From Sulfurovum sp. (lineage in GTDB: Bacteria > Campylobacterota > Campylobacteria > Campylobacterales > Sulfurovaceae): DNA of 42,907 nt. The position numbers and the translations under genes were made by a program. This document shows, piece after piece, positions 18,031-26,934 of this stretch. The notes beneath the pieces were generated by a model. It made no database searches and was not told the origin of the DNA. It saw only the letters and a program-made list of their open reading frames with translations. How positions within the stretch are numbered: position 1 is the first letter of the stretch; each line of letters opens with the position of its first letter. The stretch is taken from the NCBI GenBank assembly GCA_024763175.1, contig JANTGA010000006.1, positions 1 through 42,907 of the forward strand. Reading direction: 5' to 3'.

Positions 18031-18115
18031 GCGGCAGTGGTGGAACGGTAGACACGCTACCTTGAGGGGGTAGTGCCCTACGGGTGTGGAGGTTCAAATC
18101 CTCTCTGCCGCACCA
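18031..18115 (+). tRNA. tRNA-Leu (anticodon GAG)
   Basis: The acceptor stem pairs GCGGCAG (18031-18037) with CTGCCGC (18105-18111), and CCA is encoded at 18113-18115. The anticodon stem CTACC/GGTAG encloses the loop TTGAGGG with anticodon GAG. A long variable arm (TGCCCTACGGGTGT) marks a class II tRNA, and the T arm is GGAGGTTCAAATCCTCT. All features fit tRNA-Leu reading CUC/CUU. Confidence 0.97.
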
Positions 18116-18250
18116 TCTTTTAATTTAGCTAGCAAACCTTTTCATACTCTTTTATTCAATAATACTTGACCTTATCCTGGCATACATAAATCAAACTTTG
18201 TGCAATAATCTCTTGAAAACCCCTGTTTATCTGATATAGTGGGATTTTGC

Positions 18251-18279
18251 TTGTACGAAAAGAGATTTTTTGTTATACT
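18251..18279 (+). promoter_or_regulatory. Promoter of the HU gene
   Basis: TTGTAC at 18251-18256 and TATACT at 18274-18279 are 17 bases apart, 32 bases before the HU start codon. Confidence 0.65.
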
Positions 18280-18311
18280 CTATTGATCGAAAATTCATAT
18301 AAGGAAGAAGT

Positions 18312-18590
18312 ATGACAAAAGCGGAATTCATTGAGCTGGTACAAGAAGTTGGCGGCTATGACACGAAAGCGGCAGCAGATAAGGCAGTGAAAGCATTTAC
18401 GGATGCAGTGACTGCGGCATTGGCAAAAAAAGAGAGTGTCTCTCTTGTGGGATTTGGTACATTTTCGACAGTGGAAGTAGCTGAAAAAAGTGGGAAAATA
18501 CCGGGTAAAAATGAGACATATACTAAGCCGGCACATACCGCTCCAAAATTCAAGATTGGCAAAACGCTCAAAGATACAGTAGCAGGGTAA
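18312..18590 (+). CDS. hup: HU family DNA-binding protein
   Basis: HU is a small dimeric nucleoid protein that bends DNA. The 92-residue length, N-terminal helix (MTKAEFIELVQEVGGYDTKAAADKA spans it), the segment VSLVGFGTFSTVEV leading into the beta-arm, and the C-terminal PKFKIGKTLKDTV are all standard. The arm region reads KIPGKNETYTKPAHTAPKF instead of the usual RNPxTGExxxIPA. AAGGAAG precedes the ATG; this ribosome site is complementary to the loop motifs of the candidate small RNA near 37120 and 37180. It is a single-gene unit. Confidence 0.95.
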   Translation: MTKAEFIELVQEVGGYDTKAAADKAVKAFTDAVTAALAKKESVSLVGFGTFSTVEVAEKSGKIPGKNETYTKPAHTAPKFKIGKTLKDTVAG

Positions 18591-18601
18591 TTCCTTTCTT
18601 C

Positions 18602-18629
18602 AAACGATGAGGCTACTCTCTCGTCGTTT
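18602..18629 (+). terminator. Terminator-like hairpin after HU gene
   Basis: AAACGATGAG (18602-18611) pairs with CTCGTCGTTT (18620-18629) with one G-T pair and an eight-base loop. The downstream tract is not strongly T-rich. Confidence 0.5.
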
Positions 18630-18725
18630 ATCTCGTATGTCTCTATCAACCTCTTGACACCTTGCTATAAACTTCACTGAGTTATACTATCAATTATCCA
18701 ATAACCAAACAATAGGAAAATCAGT

Positions 18726-19523
18726 ATGAAACTTTTAGATGTAATCGGCTTGGGTGTTGCCGGCAATTTTGCACACCATCTGGAGCAAGCCGGAGAGTTG
18801 AAAGATTTTGAGAATGTGAGCACCAATGAGCCTGATGCACCCAAAGGTATCTTTCCTTTTTATCTGCCTGATCACGAAAGTTTTCTAGGGGTATACCCTG
18901 TCGAGAGAGAAACCTTGACGCTTCCCTCTTATGAAGCCAATGCGCAGGTAGAGCCGGAAATAGCGGTGCATTTTCATATCCATTATGATAAGGATCATAG
19001 CGTTGTTGGATTGGATGCGAAAGCATTTACTTCATTTAATGACTGTACGATACGCAAAGAGGGTGCAAAAAAGATTTCTGAAAAGAAGAGCTGGTCAAGC
19101 GACTCCAAGGGGATAGGGCACAAGTGGGTCGCAATCGACAAATTTTCACAAGGCGGCATTATGGACCACTACCATCTCTGCTCTTTTGTGAAGCGGGATG
19201 GCGTGCTGCATACGTATGGTGTAGATACACCCCTGCTGGGGTATTCATACTTTTATGAGAAGCTTGTCGATTGGCTGATTGAAAAGATGAATGAACAGGA
19301 GGATTTTGGCCCGCTTGAAAATATCCGTATGCATCTGAAGGAGTGCGCCTATCCCAATGAAGCATTGATTACGATCGGTGCTACGGCTTATGCTGATTTT
19401 GGAGAAATGAATTATCTTCAGCCTGGAGATGAGATCTTTGTGATCGCCTATGATGCACGGCATTGTCAGGGTGATCTTGAACATTCGGAAGATAAGATTA
19501 TTCTTCATCAGAAGGTGTTGTAG
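18726..19523 (+). CDS. DUF5718 family protein
   Basis: A 265-residue cytosolic protein of unknown function that I recognise as a Campylobacterota-typical DUF5718 protein. The N-terminus MKLLDVIGLGVAGNFAHHLEQAGE is diagnostic. The middle (VEPEIAVHFHI, then VVGLDAKAFTSFNDCTIR) and the end (YLQPGDEIFVIAYDARH) resemble the fumarylacetoacetate hydrolase fold, where acidic residues bind a divalent metal, but the catalytic pattern is incomplete by eye. AGGAAAA lies upstream of the ATG. A possible -10 (TATACT at 18683-18688) precedes it. The next gene starts immediately after its stop. Confidence 0.75.
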   Translation: MKLLDVIGLGVAGNFAHHLEQAGELKDFENVSTNEPDAPKGIFPFYLPDHESFLGVYPVERETLTLPSYEANAQVEPEIAVHFHIHYDKDHSVVGLDAKAFTSFNDCTIRKEGAKKISEKKSWSSDSKGIGHKWVAIDKFSQGGIMDHYHLCSFVKRDGVLHTYGVDTPLLGYSYFYEKLVDWLIEKMNEQEDFGPLENIRMHLKECAYPNEALITIGATAYADFGEMNYLQPGDEIFVIAYDARHCQGDLEHSEDKIILHQKVL

Positions 19524-20273
19524 ATGAGATATAGTATTCTACTCTTGTTGGCTGTTTTTTTGTTGATGGGGTGCAACCAGGGGGAAAACAAGTCGGTCAA
19601 GATGATCAATGATACCTACCATACAATACCGACGGGATATACTGCATCAACAGCAGTGAAGCGAAAAACACGAGAAGAGAGAGAGGAGAATTACAAAAAA
19701 GAGTTGGCACTGGCAAAACTCAAGACCGAAGAGAATCTTCAGCTGGCAAAGATAGAAGCAGAAGCAAAAGAGAAGGTCAAGCGTATCGAATCTGAAGCCG
19801 AAAAAGAGAAGGTCATTGCTGCAAAAGAGGTTCACTTGCAGGCTCAACAAACACAAAAAGAGATCGCCGCCTCCAAAGAGAAACGTTTGGTACAGACAAA
19901 CGAAAAAGACTTTTTCTTTTACTTGATTGTGACAGCTATGGTGGCCGGAGTCATCCTGATCGCACTCTTGGTATGGTATCTGATCCATCGAAAAAACAAA
20001 CTAGTTGAAGCCAAAATGCATGAGGATAAACTCAAGCATGACGCGATGATGCAGGCAGCGGCACAGCATCATGAAAAGGTAGGCAGGATGCTTGAAATTA
20101 TCGCTGATGAGGGTGCAAACGAGCTTGTGAGGCGTGATTTGGTCGGTATACTCAAAGAGCAGACCATGAGCCAAAATCTAATCGCTTATGAGCCTGATGA
20201 GGTAGAAACTGAAGCGGAGGTAGAGGCAGAAGCAGATGAAGGGGAGGATTCCGAAAAAAAGAGCAAACGTTAA
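19524..20273 (+). CDS. Lipoprotein with coiled coil and internal membrane helix
   Basis: No family recognised. The N-terminus is a lipoprotein signal with LLMGC, lipid cysteine at residue 17. Residues about 47-127 are a highly charged coiled coil (repeats rich in K, E, A, Q). Residues 130-155 form a strong transmembrane helix followed by HRKNK. The C-terminal third is a second charged helix and ends in an acidic tail (about 219-245). If both signals are used, the N-terminal coiled coil is periplasmic and the C-terminal part cytosolic, a double membrane anchor. The ATG follows the DUF5718 stop with no gap. A phage-band-like or scaffold role would be a guess. Confidence 0.75.
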   Translation: MRYSILLLLAVFLLMGCNQGENKSVKMINDTYHTIPTGYTASTAVKRKTREEREENYKKELALAKLKTEENLQLAKIEAEAKEKVKRIESEAEKEKVIAAKEVHLQAQQTQKEIAASKEKRLVQTNEKDFFFYLIVTAMVAGVILIALLVWYLIHRKNKLVEAKMHEDKLKHDAMMQAAAQHHEKVGRMLEIIADEGANELVRRDLVGILKEQTMSQNLIAYEPDEVETEAEVEAEADEGEDSEKKSKR

Positions 20274-20290
20274 ATCCTCTCTGCTTTTAT

Positions 20291-21424
20291 CTACTCTCCC
20301 CTGAACCATCCTTTGACGCGATCAAAAGCATTTTCCAGTGTGCTTTTGTGCGGACTGCTTTCGACACCAAAGCTCTCCTGGAGCTTCAAAAGTAGTTCTT
20401 TCTGCTCCTCATTGAGTTTCTTGGGAAGCTTTAGCTGTACCTGGGCGATGAGGCGGCCTTTTCTTTTGCTATGGACATCAACAACCCCTTCATGGTTGAA
20501 AACAAACTGCTCTTTGTCTTTGGTGCCGGGTTTGAGTTCAAGCTGAAGCTCGCCATCGAGTGACGGTATGGTGATCTCTCCTCCAAGGATTGCCTGGGTG
20601 ACAAAGACAGGTACTTCAATATAGATATCGCTGCCGTTTCGGACAAAGTTTTCATCCTCCTCGACATAAAAAGTAAGGTAGAGGTCGCCTCTGCGGCCGT
20701 GGCGATCTTCATTGCCATGCCCCTGTACTCTAAGCCTGTTTCCGCTATCTACACCGGCTGGGATATCGATAGTGATCGTCTCATCTTTGTTGAGATAGCC
20801 TTTGCCATGACAGGTCGGGCACTTTTCGACAACTTTTTTACCCTGACCATGACACTTGGGGCATGTCTGTGCAAATGTCATAGGCCCCTGTCTCATCACG
20901 ACCTGGCCCTGACCGCCACAATAGTCACAGGTTTGGAGTTTGCCATCTTTGGCACCGGTACCCTTGCAGTCGCCACAGGGTGTCTTGTAGGTGATATCGA
21001 TCTGCTTTTTGCACCCAAAGACTGCCTCATGAAACGCCAGTGAGAGCTCAACTTCGAAGTCAAGTGCATACTTTTGGCTGGGGTCGCGTCTGGCTTGTCC
21101 AAATCCGCCGCCAAATCCGCCACCGCCGCCAAACATGGAGTTGAAGATATCCATCATATCGTCCATGCTTCCGCCGCCAAATCCGCCACCGCCTTGACGA
21201 TTGAGTCCCTCTTTGCCGTAGCGGTCATAGATGGATCGTTTCTCTTCGTCGCTCAAGGCTTGATAGGCTTCGTTAATCTGTTTGAACTTTTCTTCTGCCT
21301 CTTTATCGCCCGGGTTACGATCGGGGTGGTATTTCATCGCCAGTTTGCGATATGATTTTTTGAGTTCTGCTCCGCTGCAATCTCTGCTGACTTCCAGGAT
21401 CTCATAGTAGTCGACATCTGTCAT
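20291..21424 (-). CDS. dnaJ: Chaperone DnaJ
   Basis: DnaJ delivers substrates to DnaK and stimulates its ATPase. The 377-residue protein has the J domain with HPD at residues 33-35, a Gly/Phe-rich linker (GGGGFGGG repeats), and four CxxCxGxG zinc-binding repeats ([32 protein letters not shown]). The C-terminal substrate-binding domains follow. It is transcribed alone and convergent with the lipoprotein gene, away from grpE-dnaK located 11 kb on. AGAAG precedes the ATG. Confidence 0.98.
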   Translation of the reverse strand: MTDVDYYEILEVSRDCSGAELKKSYRKLAMKYHPDRNPGDKEAEEKFKQINEAYQALSDEEKRSIYDRYGKEGLNRQGGGGFGGGSMDDMMDIFNSMFGGGGGFGGGFGQARRDPSQKYALDFEVELSLAFHEAVFGCKKQIDITYKTPCGDCKGTGAKDGKLQTCDYCGGQGQVVMRQGPMTFAQTCPKCHGQGKKVVEKCPTCHGKGYLNKDETITIDIPAGVDSGNRLRVQGHGNEDRHGRRGDLYLTFYVEEDENFVRNGSDIYIEVPVFVTQAILGGEITIPSLDGELQLELKPGTKDKEQFVFNHEGVVDVHSKRKGRLIAQVQLKLPKKLNEEQKELLLKLQESFGVESSPHKSTLENAFDRVKGWFRGE

Positions 21425-21506
21425 TGTTCTTCTCTTTTATGGTAAATTTTTTTGCGAATTTTACCATAATTTTATTCATTTCTGCATAGCTTAGAGTTTC
21501 ATAGGA

Positions 21507-21512
21507 TATAAT
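21507..21512 (+). promoter_or_regulatory. -10 box upstream of the Dabb gene and recR-murU run
   Basis: A perfect TATAAT 48 bases before the Dabb start. It is the only obvious promoter before the close-packed genes that extend to murU, so it may drive the whole run. No good -35. Confidence 0.6.
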
Positions 21513-21560
21513 AGTGTCTTAAAATTAAACCTGCAGAGTGCGGGCAAAAGGAAAAAAGTA

Positions 21561-21854
21561 ATGGTTGTTCATATTGTGTTATTTGATTTTAAAGAAGAGG
21601 GCAAAAAAGAGCATATGCAAAGAGTCAGTGAAATGCTTCATGCGCTTCTTGAGAGTGTTCCGACACTCAAGAGCATGGAAGTGGGTATCAACTTTTCTGA
21701 CAAAGAGCGTGCGATGGATATGAGTATCATCACGACCTTTGATGATAGAGCCGGGCTGGAAGCCTATGCTATTCATCCAGAGCACTTGAAAGTCGTCGCA
21801 TATCTCAAAAATGTGCTCATAGAGTCCAAAGTGGTGGATTATGTCAAAGAGTAG
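21561..21854 (+). CDS. Dabb (stress-responsive A/B barrel) family protein
   Basis: A 97-residue protein matching the dimeric alpha/beta-barrel Dabb family: MVVHIVLFDFKEEG at the N-terminus, LKSMEVGINFSDKERAMDMSIITTFDD in the middle, and LEAYAIHPEHLKVVAYL at the end with the conserved Y-x2-HP-x-H motif. Cellular function is unknown; plant relatives respond to salt stress. It precedes recR by 27 bases and probably shares its transcript. Confidence 0.9.
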   Translation: MVVHIVLFDFKEEGKKEHMQRVSEMLHALLESVPTLKSMEVGINFSDKERAMDMSIITTFDDRAGLEAYAIHPEHLKVVAYLKNVLIESKVVDYVKE

Positions 21855-21881
21855 TATGAGCGCCCAAAAGGTATTTGGCTA

Positions 21882-22451
21882 TTGAAACGGTATCGGGTTG
21901 AAGCATTTGAAAATCTGGTAGAGTCACTGCAGGCATTGCCAAGCATAGGGAAGAAGTCTGCGATACGTTTGGCATACCATATGGCAATGGTCGATGGCTT
22001 CGACGCGATGAAGCTTGCTCACGCGATCGAAACAGCCGTCAATGAGGTGCAGCCCTGTATCCGGTGCCACAATATGAGTGAAGATGAGCTCTGTGCGATC
22101 TGCTCGGATGAACAGCGCGATAGCAATATACTCTGTATTGTGCAGAGTGCCAGAGATATATTGACGATCGAAGAGAGCGGGGAGTTCAATGGTCTCTACT
22201 ATGTGCTCTCCCGCATTGAGGATTTGAATGAATCGCATCTCAAGGATGCAGCAGGAGATGTGGAAGAGGTGATCTTCGCTTTTCCTCCAAGTATCGCTAC
22301 GGATACGATGATCCTCTATATCGAGGATAAGCTTGAGGGATTAAATTTGCGCTTCAGCAAAATCGCCCAGGGTGTACCGACAGGGGTTGATCTGGAAAAT
22401 ATCGACATGGTATCGCTTTCGCGTGCGATGGAAGCGAGGGTACGCGCATGA
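21882..22451 (+). CDS. recR: Recombination protein RecR
   Basis: RecR acts with RecO (and RecF) to load RecA at gaps. The 189-residue protein has the helix-hairpin-helix LQALPSIGKKSAIRLA (16-31), a zinc finger with Cys59, Cys62, Cys71 and Cys74, and a Toprim domain beginning ILCIVQSARDILTIEES. It ends in a Walker-like VPTGVDLENID. The start is TTG at 21882 with AAAGG upstream; no ATG or GTG is available in this frame. Its stop overlaps the next start (ATGA), so a DNA repair gene is coupled to the cell-wall salvage genes. Confidence 0.94.
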   Translation: MKRYRVEAFENLVESLQALPSIGKKSAIRLAYHMAMVDGFDAMKLAHAIETAVNEVQPCIRCHNMSEDELCAICSDEQRDSNILCIVQSARDILTIEESGEFNGLYYVLSRIEDLNESHLKDAAGDVEEVIFAFPPSIATDTMILYIEDKLEGLNLRFSKIAQGVPTGVDLENIDMVSLSRAMEARVRA

Positions 22452-23617
22452 TAGGCAGGCCAATCAAGAGCATTTTTCTACTGATTCTTTTTTCATTGAT
22501 GCTTTGGAGCGGAGATATCACACCGGCTGCAGCGCGATCCGGTCTCTATCTACCGCTGCTCAAGGGCAAAAGTGTCGCCTTGGTCGTCAATCACTCCTCT
22601 TTGGTGAAAAAGAGACATTTGGTTGATTTCCTTTTGCAAAAAGGTATCAAAGTGCGCAAAATCTTCGCACCTGAGCATGGCTTCCGAGGTACTTCCGATG
22701 CAGGCGAGCATCTCAAAGACAGCCGCGACAGCAAAACCGGTCTGCCGATCGTTTCTCTGTATGGCAAACATAAGAAACCGACCAAAGAGGATCTGAAAGG
22801 GATCGACCTGATCCTTTTTGATATCCAGGATGTCGGTGTCCGCTTTTATACCTATCTCTCCACACTGCATTATGTGATGGAGGCGGGTGCCCAGCAGCAT
22901 ATCCCTGTGATCATGCTTGACCGCCCCAACCCCAATGGGCATTACATCGATGGGCCTGTGCTTGAGAAAAAGTATCGCTCGTTTGTCGGTCTCGATCCGG
23001 TGCCGGTGGTTTATGGTATGACGATCGGAGAGTACGCCCGGATGCTCAATGGAGAAGGGTGGCTCCGGAGTGGCGTGCAGGCGAAGCTCACAGTGATACC
23101 GCTGGCGAACTATACGCACCAGAGTTTCTATTCGCTCCCCGTCAAGCCCTCACCCAATCTACCAACCGATAGAGCTGTCGCCCTCTATCCCTCTCTGGCA
23201 TTTTTTGAGGGGACAGTTTTTTCGGCAGGGCGCGGTACCAAGAAACCCTTTGAGCTTTATGGTGCTCCGGAGTATCGTATCCGGAAGTTCAGTTTTGTGC
23301 CACGATCGAGGGCAGGTGCCAAATACCCCAAGTTCAAGGGAAAAAAATGCTGGGGCGCAGATCTGAGCAGCCGAAGCTTGACAACTATTCGCAGAGAGAA
23401 AGAGCTTAACCTCTCTTATCTGATCGATGCCTACAAAAACTATCCCGATAAGCGCAAGTTTTTCCTAAAAAATAGATTTATGGATAAACTGGCAGGTACG
23501 AGCAGCCTGAGAAAACAGGTGACTTCAGGTCTATCTGAATCAGCGATCAGAAAGAGTTGGCAAAAAGAGCTCAATCACTTCAAGCAGATACGAAAAAAAT
23601 ATCTGCTTTATCCCTAA
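22448..23617 (+). CDS. namZ: Exo-beta-N-acetylmuramidase, NamZ/DUF1343 family
   Basis: NamZ enzymes (formerly DUF1343) release MurNAc from the non-reducing end of peptidoglycan fragments. The 389-residue protein starts with a signal peptide (about 1-29, ending PAAA), so it acts in the periplasm. Family features seen: VALVVNHSSLV, the conserved IFAPEHGFRG with Glu76-His77, LPIVSLYG, DLILFDIQDVGVRFYTYLSTL, MLDRPNPNG, PVVYGMTIGE and LSFFEGT-type (LAFFEGTVFSAGRGT). The typical characterised member is from Bacillus subtilis; activity here is inferred. It overlaps recR by four bases, and the exported amidase follows 16 bases later. Confidence 0.9.
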   Translation: MIGRPIKSIFLLILFSLMLWSGDITPAAARSGLYLPLLKGKSVALVVNHSSLVKKRHLVDFLLQKGIKVRKIFAPEHGFRGTSDAGEHLKDSRDSKTGLPIVSLYGKHKKPTKEDLKGIDLILFDIQDVGVRFYTYLSTLHYVMEAGAQQHIPVIMLDRPNPNGHYIDGPVLEKKYRSFVGLDPVPVVYGMTIGEYARMLNGEGWLRSGVQAKLTVIPLANYTHQSFYSLPVKPSPNLPTDRAVALYPSLAFFEGTVFSAGRGTKKPFELYGAPEYRIRKFSFVPRSRAGAKYPKFKGKKCWGADLSSRSLTTIRREKELNLSYLIDAYKNYPDKRKFFLKNRFMDKLAGTSSLRKQVTSGLSESAIRKSWQKELNHFKQIRKKYLLYP

Positions 23618-23633
23618 AAACAGAAGGAATTTT

Positions 23634-24299
23634 ATGACAAAAATGATACTTTTTTTTGCCTTTCTCTTGAGTGTAAGCTGGAGTGCAGAGGCGATTCAAA
23701 TCATCGACAAACCGATAGATTTTGGTTCAAAACGCGTGGAGATGACCAAGGCATATATCTTGCAGCACTATGGGAAAAAGGTGAAAGATATTACAATCGA
23801 GCCGAAGATCATTGTACTGCACTGGACAGCAGAGATGAGCTTTGACAAATCATTTCATCGCCTGAAGCCAGAAATGCTTTTAAGCGACCGCAAAGATATC
23901 GTCAAAGCCAGTCTCCTGAATGTTTCGGCACACTATCTGGTAGCCCGTGACGGCACCATCTATCGTTTGATGCCTGACAATCATATGGCCCGGCACGTCA
24001 TCGGTCTCAACTTTTCTGCGATAGGCGTGGAGAATGTCGGAGGCAAAGATAACAAGGAGGATGACCTTACTCCTGCACAACTCAGATCCAATATCGCACT
24101 CGTCAAGTACCTCAAGCAGAAATATCCCACTATCGAGTATCTCATAGGACACCACGAGTATCGACAAATGGAAAAGACGGCACTCTGGCTTGAGAAAGAC
24201 AAGGGGTACAGGACAGTAAAAAGTGATCCGGGAAAACGCTTTATGGATGATGTGCGTAAGGCAGTGAAGCCGTTGCATCTCAAAGCACCACCACAGTAG
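23634..24299 (+). CDS. Exported N-acetylmuramoyl-L-alanine amidase (Amidase_2)
   Basis: Cleaves the bond between MurNAc and L-alanine of the stem peptide. A signal peptide (residues 1-20, ending SAEA) places it in the periplasm. The Amidase_2/PGRP fold shows likely zinc ligands His63 (VLHWTA), His173 (GHHEY) and Asp198 (SDPG), plus SAHYLVARDG and the tail GKRFMDDV. The stretch between GHHEY and SDPG is longer than in AmpD. AAGGA precedes the ATG. Its place between namZ and the symporter suggests that it strips peptides so that NamZ can release free MurNAc, or that it processes anhydro-muropeptides. Confidence 0.92.
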   Translation: MTKMILFFAFLLSVSWSAEAIQIIDKPIDFGSKRVEMTKAYILQHYGKKVKDITIEPKIIVLHWTAEMSFDKSFHRLKPEMLLSDRKDIVKASLLNVSAHYLVARDGTIYRLMPDNHMARHVIGLNFSAIGVENVGGKDNKEDDLTPAQLRSNIALVKYLKQKYPTIEYLIGHHEYRQMEKTALWLEKDKGYRTVKSDPGKRFMDDVRKAVKPLHLKAPPQ

Positions 24300-24309
24300 A
24301 AGAGAAGAG

Positions 24310-25827
24310 ATGCATAGTGCTTTTACCTCGATAGACTGGATGATCTTCGGCTCCTATTTCCTCATCCTGATCCTCACCTCTGTGATACTCAGTCGCGTGA
24401 AGCTGGAGACGACTCGGGATTATTTTGTGGGGTCCAATTCGATGCCGATGCTGGCAGTGGCGATCTCTGTATTGGCGACCTCCCAGTCCGCCGCGACTTT
24501 CTTGGGAGGACCTGAGTACTCTTATGGGAAAGATTTGACCTTTTTGGGCTTTTATTTTTCTGCTTTTGTTGCCGTTATTTTTGTTGCTTATGTATTGATC
24601 CCCCGATTTTATGCGATCAATGCAGTAACTGTTTATGAATTGCTTGAAAAGCGTTATGGCTCGCGGGCGAAGAAGCAGGCAGGGGTGATGTTCCTGATCG
24701 GGCGACTTTTCGCCAGCGGTGCGCGACTCTACATCGGAGCACTGGCGATCTCGATGATCCTCTTTATGGATATTGCACCGACCCATATCGCCATATCAAT
24801 TGTTATTTTGATGCTGGGGGCGCTGGCATATACCTATTATGGAGGGATCAAATCGGTCATTCTCAGCGATATCATCCAGGCAGTGACTTATATCGGCGCA
24901 GCGATTGCTGTACTGGTCTATCTCTACTACTCTTTGCATACTGATTTCTCGACAATGGTTGACATCCTTGGCAAAGAAGGAAAACTGACTGTTTTGAATG
25001 TGACTTTCAACGGTTTCAAGGGTGGGTTCAATCTCTATACGATCCTTGCTGGTTGGCTCCTGCTCAATATCGCCGCTTATGGGCTTGATCAGGATATGAC
25101 CCAGAGGGTTCTCAGCTGCAAAAACAAAACAGAGGGCGCCAAGTCACTGATCTACTCCATCGTTTTCACTATCCCCGTTGCACTGCTATTTTTGGTCATA
25201 GGGCTGCTGCTCTACCTCTATTATCATCACCCTGAACTCTCCGGTTTTGAGGGTACAGTAGACAAGAATTTCCAGGGCGACAAGATCACGATCATGATGT
25301 ACTATATCCTCAACGAGATGCCTGAAGGGTTGCGGGGACTTGTCACAGTAGGAGCGATAGCGGCCGCCCTTTCGAGTACCAACTCCGTACTGGGCGCGAT
25401 GAGTTCCGTAGCTGTTGAGGACCTCTACCGCCCCTGGAAAGTGGCAAGAGGCGGTGCAGCCGAAACACATTTCCTCAAGGCGGGAAAAATGGGCGTATTG
25501 CTCTTCGCTCTCCTGCTGAGCCTGATGGCGATGCTCAGTTACTATTGGCAGCATGCTACCGATTCGCATCTGCTCACCTTTGCTTTGGGTGTCATGGCCT
25601 TCGCCTATGCCGGCCTGCTGGGCGTCTATTTCGCAGCAGTCTTTACAAAAAGAGGCAGTGAAAAAACGGTATTGTGGGCATTGATCGGCGGTTTTGTCAC
25701 GGTTTTGTTCCTGCAATCGTATGTTTTGGCAATGTTTGGTATCGAATGGAAGATTGGTTTCTCGTGGCAATTGGTGCTGGGGACAGCGGTGTCGTTTGGG
25801 GTGATGATGCTTGGCGGCAAAAGATAG
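24310..25827 (+). CDS. Sodium:solute symporter (SSS family), putative MurNAc/amino-sugar importer
   Basis: A 505-residue inner-membrane protein with about thirteen hydrophobic helices and SSS-family hallmarks: DYFVGSNSMPMLAVAISVLATSQSAATFLG near the N-terminus, TYYGGIKSVILSDIIQ, GLDQDMTQRVLSCK, and AALSSTNSVLGAMSSVAVEDLYRP. It couples sodium entry to solute uptake. The substrate is inferred only from position: it sits between two exported peptidoglycan hydrolases and three cytosolic MurNAc enzymes, ten bases after the amidase and three before anmK. Sialic acid or other sugar transport within this family makes an amino sugar plausible. I recall that a MurNAc transporter (MurT) of Tannerella forsythia was described beside similar genes. 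Confidence 0.88.
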   Translation: MHSAFTSIDWMIFGSYFLILILTSVILSRVKLETTRDYFVGSNSMPMLAVAISVLATSQSAATFLGGPEYSYGKDLTFLGFYFSAFVAVIFVAYVLIPRFYAINAVTVYELLEKRYGSRAKKQAGVMFLIGRLFASGARLYIGALAISMILFMDIAPTHIAISIVILMLGALAYTYYGGIKSVILSDIIQAVTYIGAAIAVLVYLYYSLHTDFSTMVDILGKEGKLTVLNVTFNGFKGGFNLYTILAGWLLLNIAAYGLDQDMTQRVLSCKNKTEGAKSLIYSIVFTIPVALLFLVIGLLLYLYYHHPELSGFEGTVDKNFQGDKITIMMYYILNEMPEGLRGLVTVGAIAAALSSTNSVLGAMSSVAVEDLYRPWKVARGGAAETHFLKAGKMGVLLFALLLSLMAMLSYYWQHATDSHLLTFALGVMAFAYAGLLGVYFAAVFTKRGSEKTVLWALIGGFVTVLFLQSYVLAMFGIEWKIGFSWQLVLGTAVSFGVMMLGGKR

Positions 25828-25830
25828 CAT

Positions 25831-26934
25831 ATGCCAGCGAGTTGTGAGGTGATAGGTGAAGAACTCTACATCGGCCTCATGTCCGGTACCAGTCTGGATG
25901 GTGTGGATGTGGCGCTGTGCAGGATAAATGAGGTTGATTGCACACTGATTGCTTCATTGGAGTATCTTCTGCCGAGTGAACTCAAAGTAGAGATACTTGC
26001 AGCCATAGAAGGTCAAACAAGTTTGGCAGAGATAGGGGAGCTGGATCATCGGTTGGGGCTTTTGTTTGCTGAGGCAGTGAATGCGCTGATGGAGCAGGAA
26101 GATTTTGAATCTGCTGATATCAGAGCAATAGGCTCTCATGGGCAGACAGTGTGGCACGAGCCTGGCGGGAACTATCCCTTTTCGATGCAGCTGGGTGATC
26201 CCAATATCATCGCAGTGAAGACAGGGATATCTGTGGCAGCGGACTTTCGACGCAAAGATATGGCTCTAGGAGGAGAGGGTGCGCCTTTTGCTCCGGCATT
26301 TCATGCCTTTTTGTTTGCTGATCTGAGTCAGAAGATAGCGGTTGTGAATATCGGAGGCATGGCAAATCTGACTGTTTTTGCTGAGAAGCTGATAGGGTAC
26401 GATACGGGTTGCGGCAATGTATTGATGGATGGGTGGATCACTGAGCACAAAAACTTGCACTATGACAGAGACGGATTGTGGGCGAAAAGCGGAAAGGTAG
26501 ATTATTCTCTATTGGATAAGATGCTGGATGATAGCTATTTCAAAGAGGACTATCCCAAAAGCACCGGCAGAGAAAAATTCAATAAAGAGTGGCTGCGCAA
26601 GCATATCGGTCAAGTCCAGGGTGACGAGCAGCGGCAAGCAGATATCCAAAGAACATTGCTTGAGTTGACTGCCATCAGCATCTCCAATGAAGTATTGAAG
26701 TTTCAAAGAGATCTATTGCTTCTGTGCGGCGGCGGCGCAAAAAATAGTTTTCTAGTCGAACGCATCAAAGTGATGATGCCCAATACCGAAGTGGTGATCG
26801 CAGCCAATGCAGATAGTTTGGAGGCGATGGCATTTGCGTGGTTGGCGTACAAGCGCATCCATAGAGAGCCAGTTGATCTCAAAGATGTCACCGGTGCAGG
26901 GGAGAATAGCGTATTGGGTGGTTTGTATGAATGA
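25831..26934 (+). CDS. anmK: Anhydro-N-acetylmuramic acid kinase
   Basis: AnmK opens the 1,6-anhydro ring of anhMurNAc and phosphorylates it to MurNAc-6-phosphate, recycling the products of lytic transglycosylases. The 367-residue protein shows GLMSGTSLDGVDVAL (the ATP-phosphate motif), IGSHGQTVWHEP, FRRKDMALGGEGAPFAPAFH, VNIGGMANLTV, DTGCGNVLMD and LLLCGGGAKN. The ATG at 25831 follows the symporter stop by three bases with a weak ribosome site; a GTG at 25849 preceded by GAG is an alternative start. It overlaps amgK by eight bases. Confidence 0.96.
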   Translation: MPASCEVIGEELYIGLMSGTSLDGVDVALCRINEVDCTLIASLEYLLPSELKVEILAAIEGQTSLAEIGELDHRLGLLFAEAVNALMEQEDFESADIRAIGSHGQTVWHEPGGNYPFSMQLGDPNIIAVKTGISVAADFRRKDMALGGEGAPFAPAFHAFLFADLSQKIAVVNIGGMANLTVFAEKLIGYDTGCGNVLMDGWITEHKNLHYDRDGLWAKSGKVDYSLLDKMLDDSYFKEDYPKSTGREKFNKEWLRKHIGQVQGDEQRQADIQRTLLELTAISISNEVLKFQRDLLLLCGGGAKNSFLVERIKVMMPNTEVVIAANADSLEAMAFAWLAYKRIHREPVDLKDVTGAGENSVLGGLYE

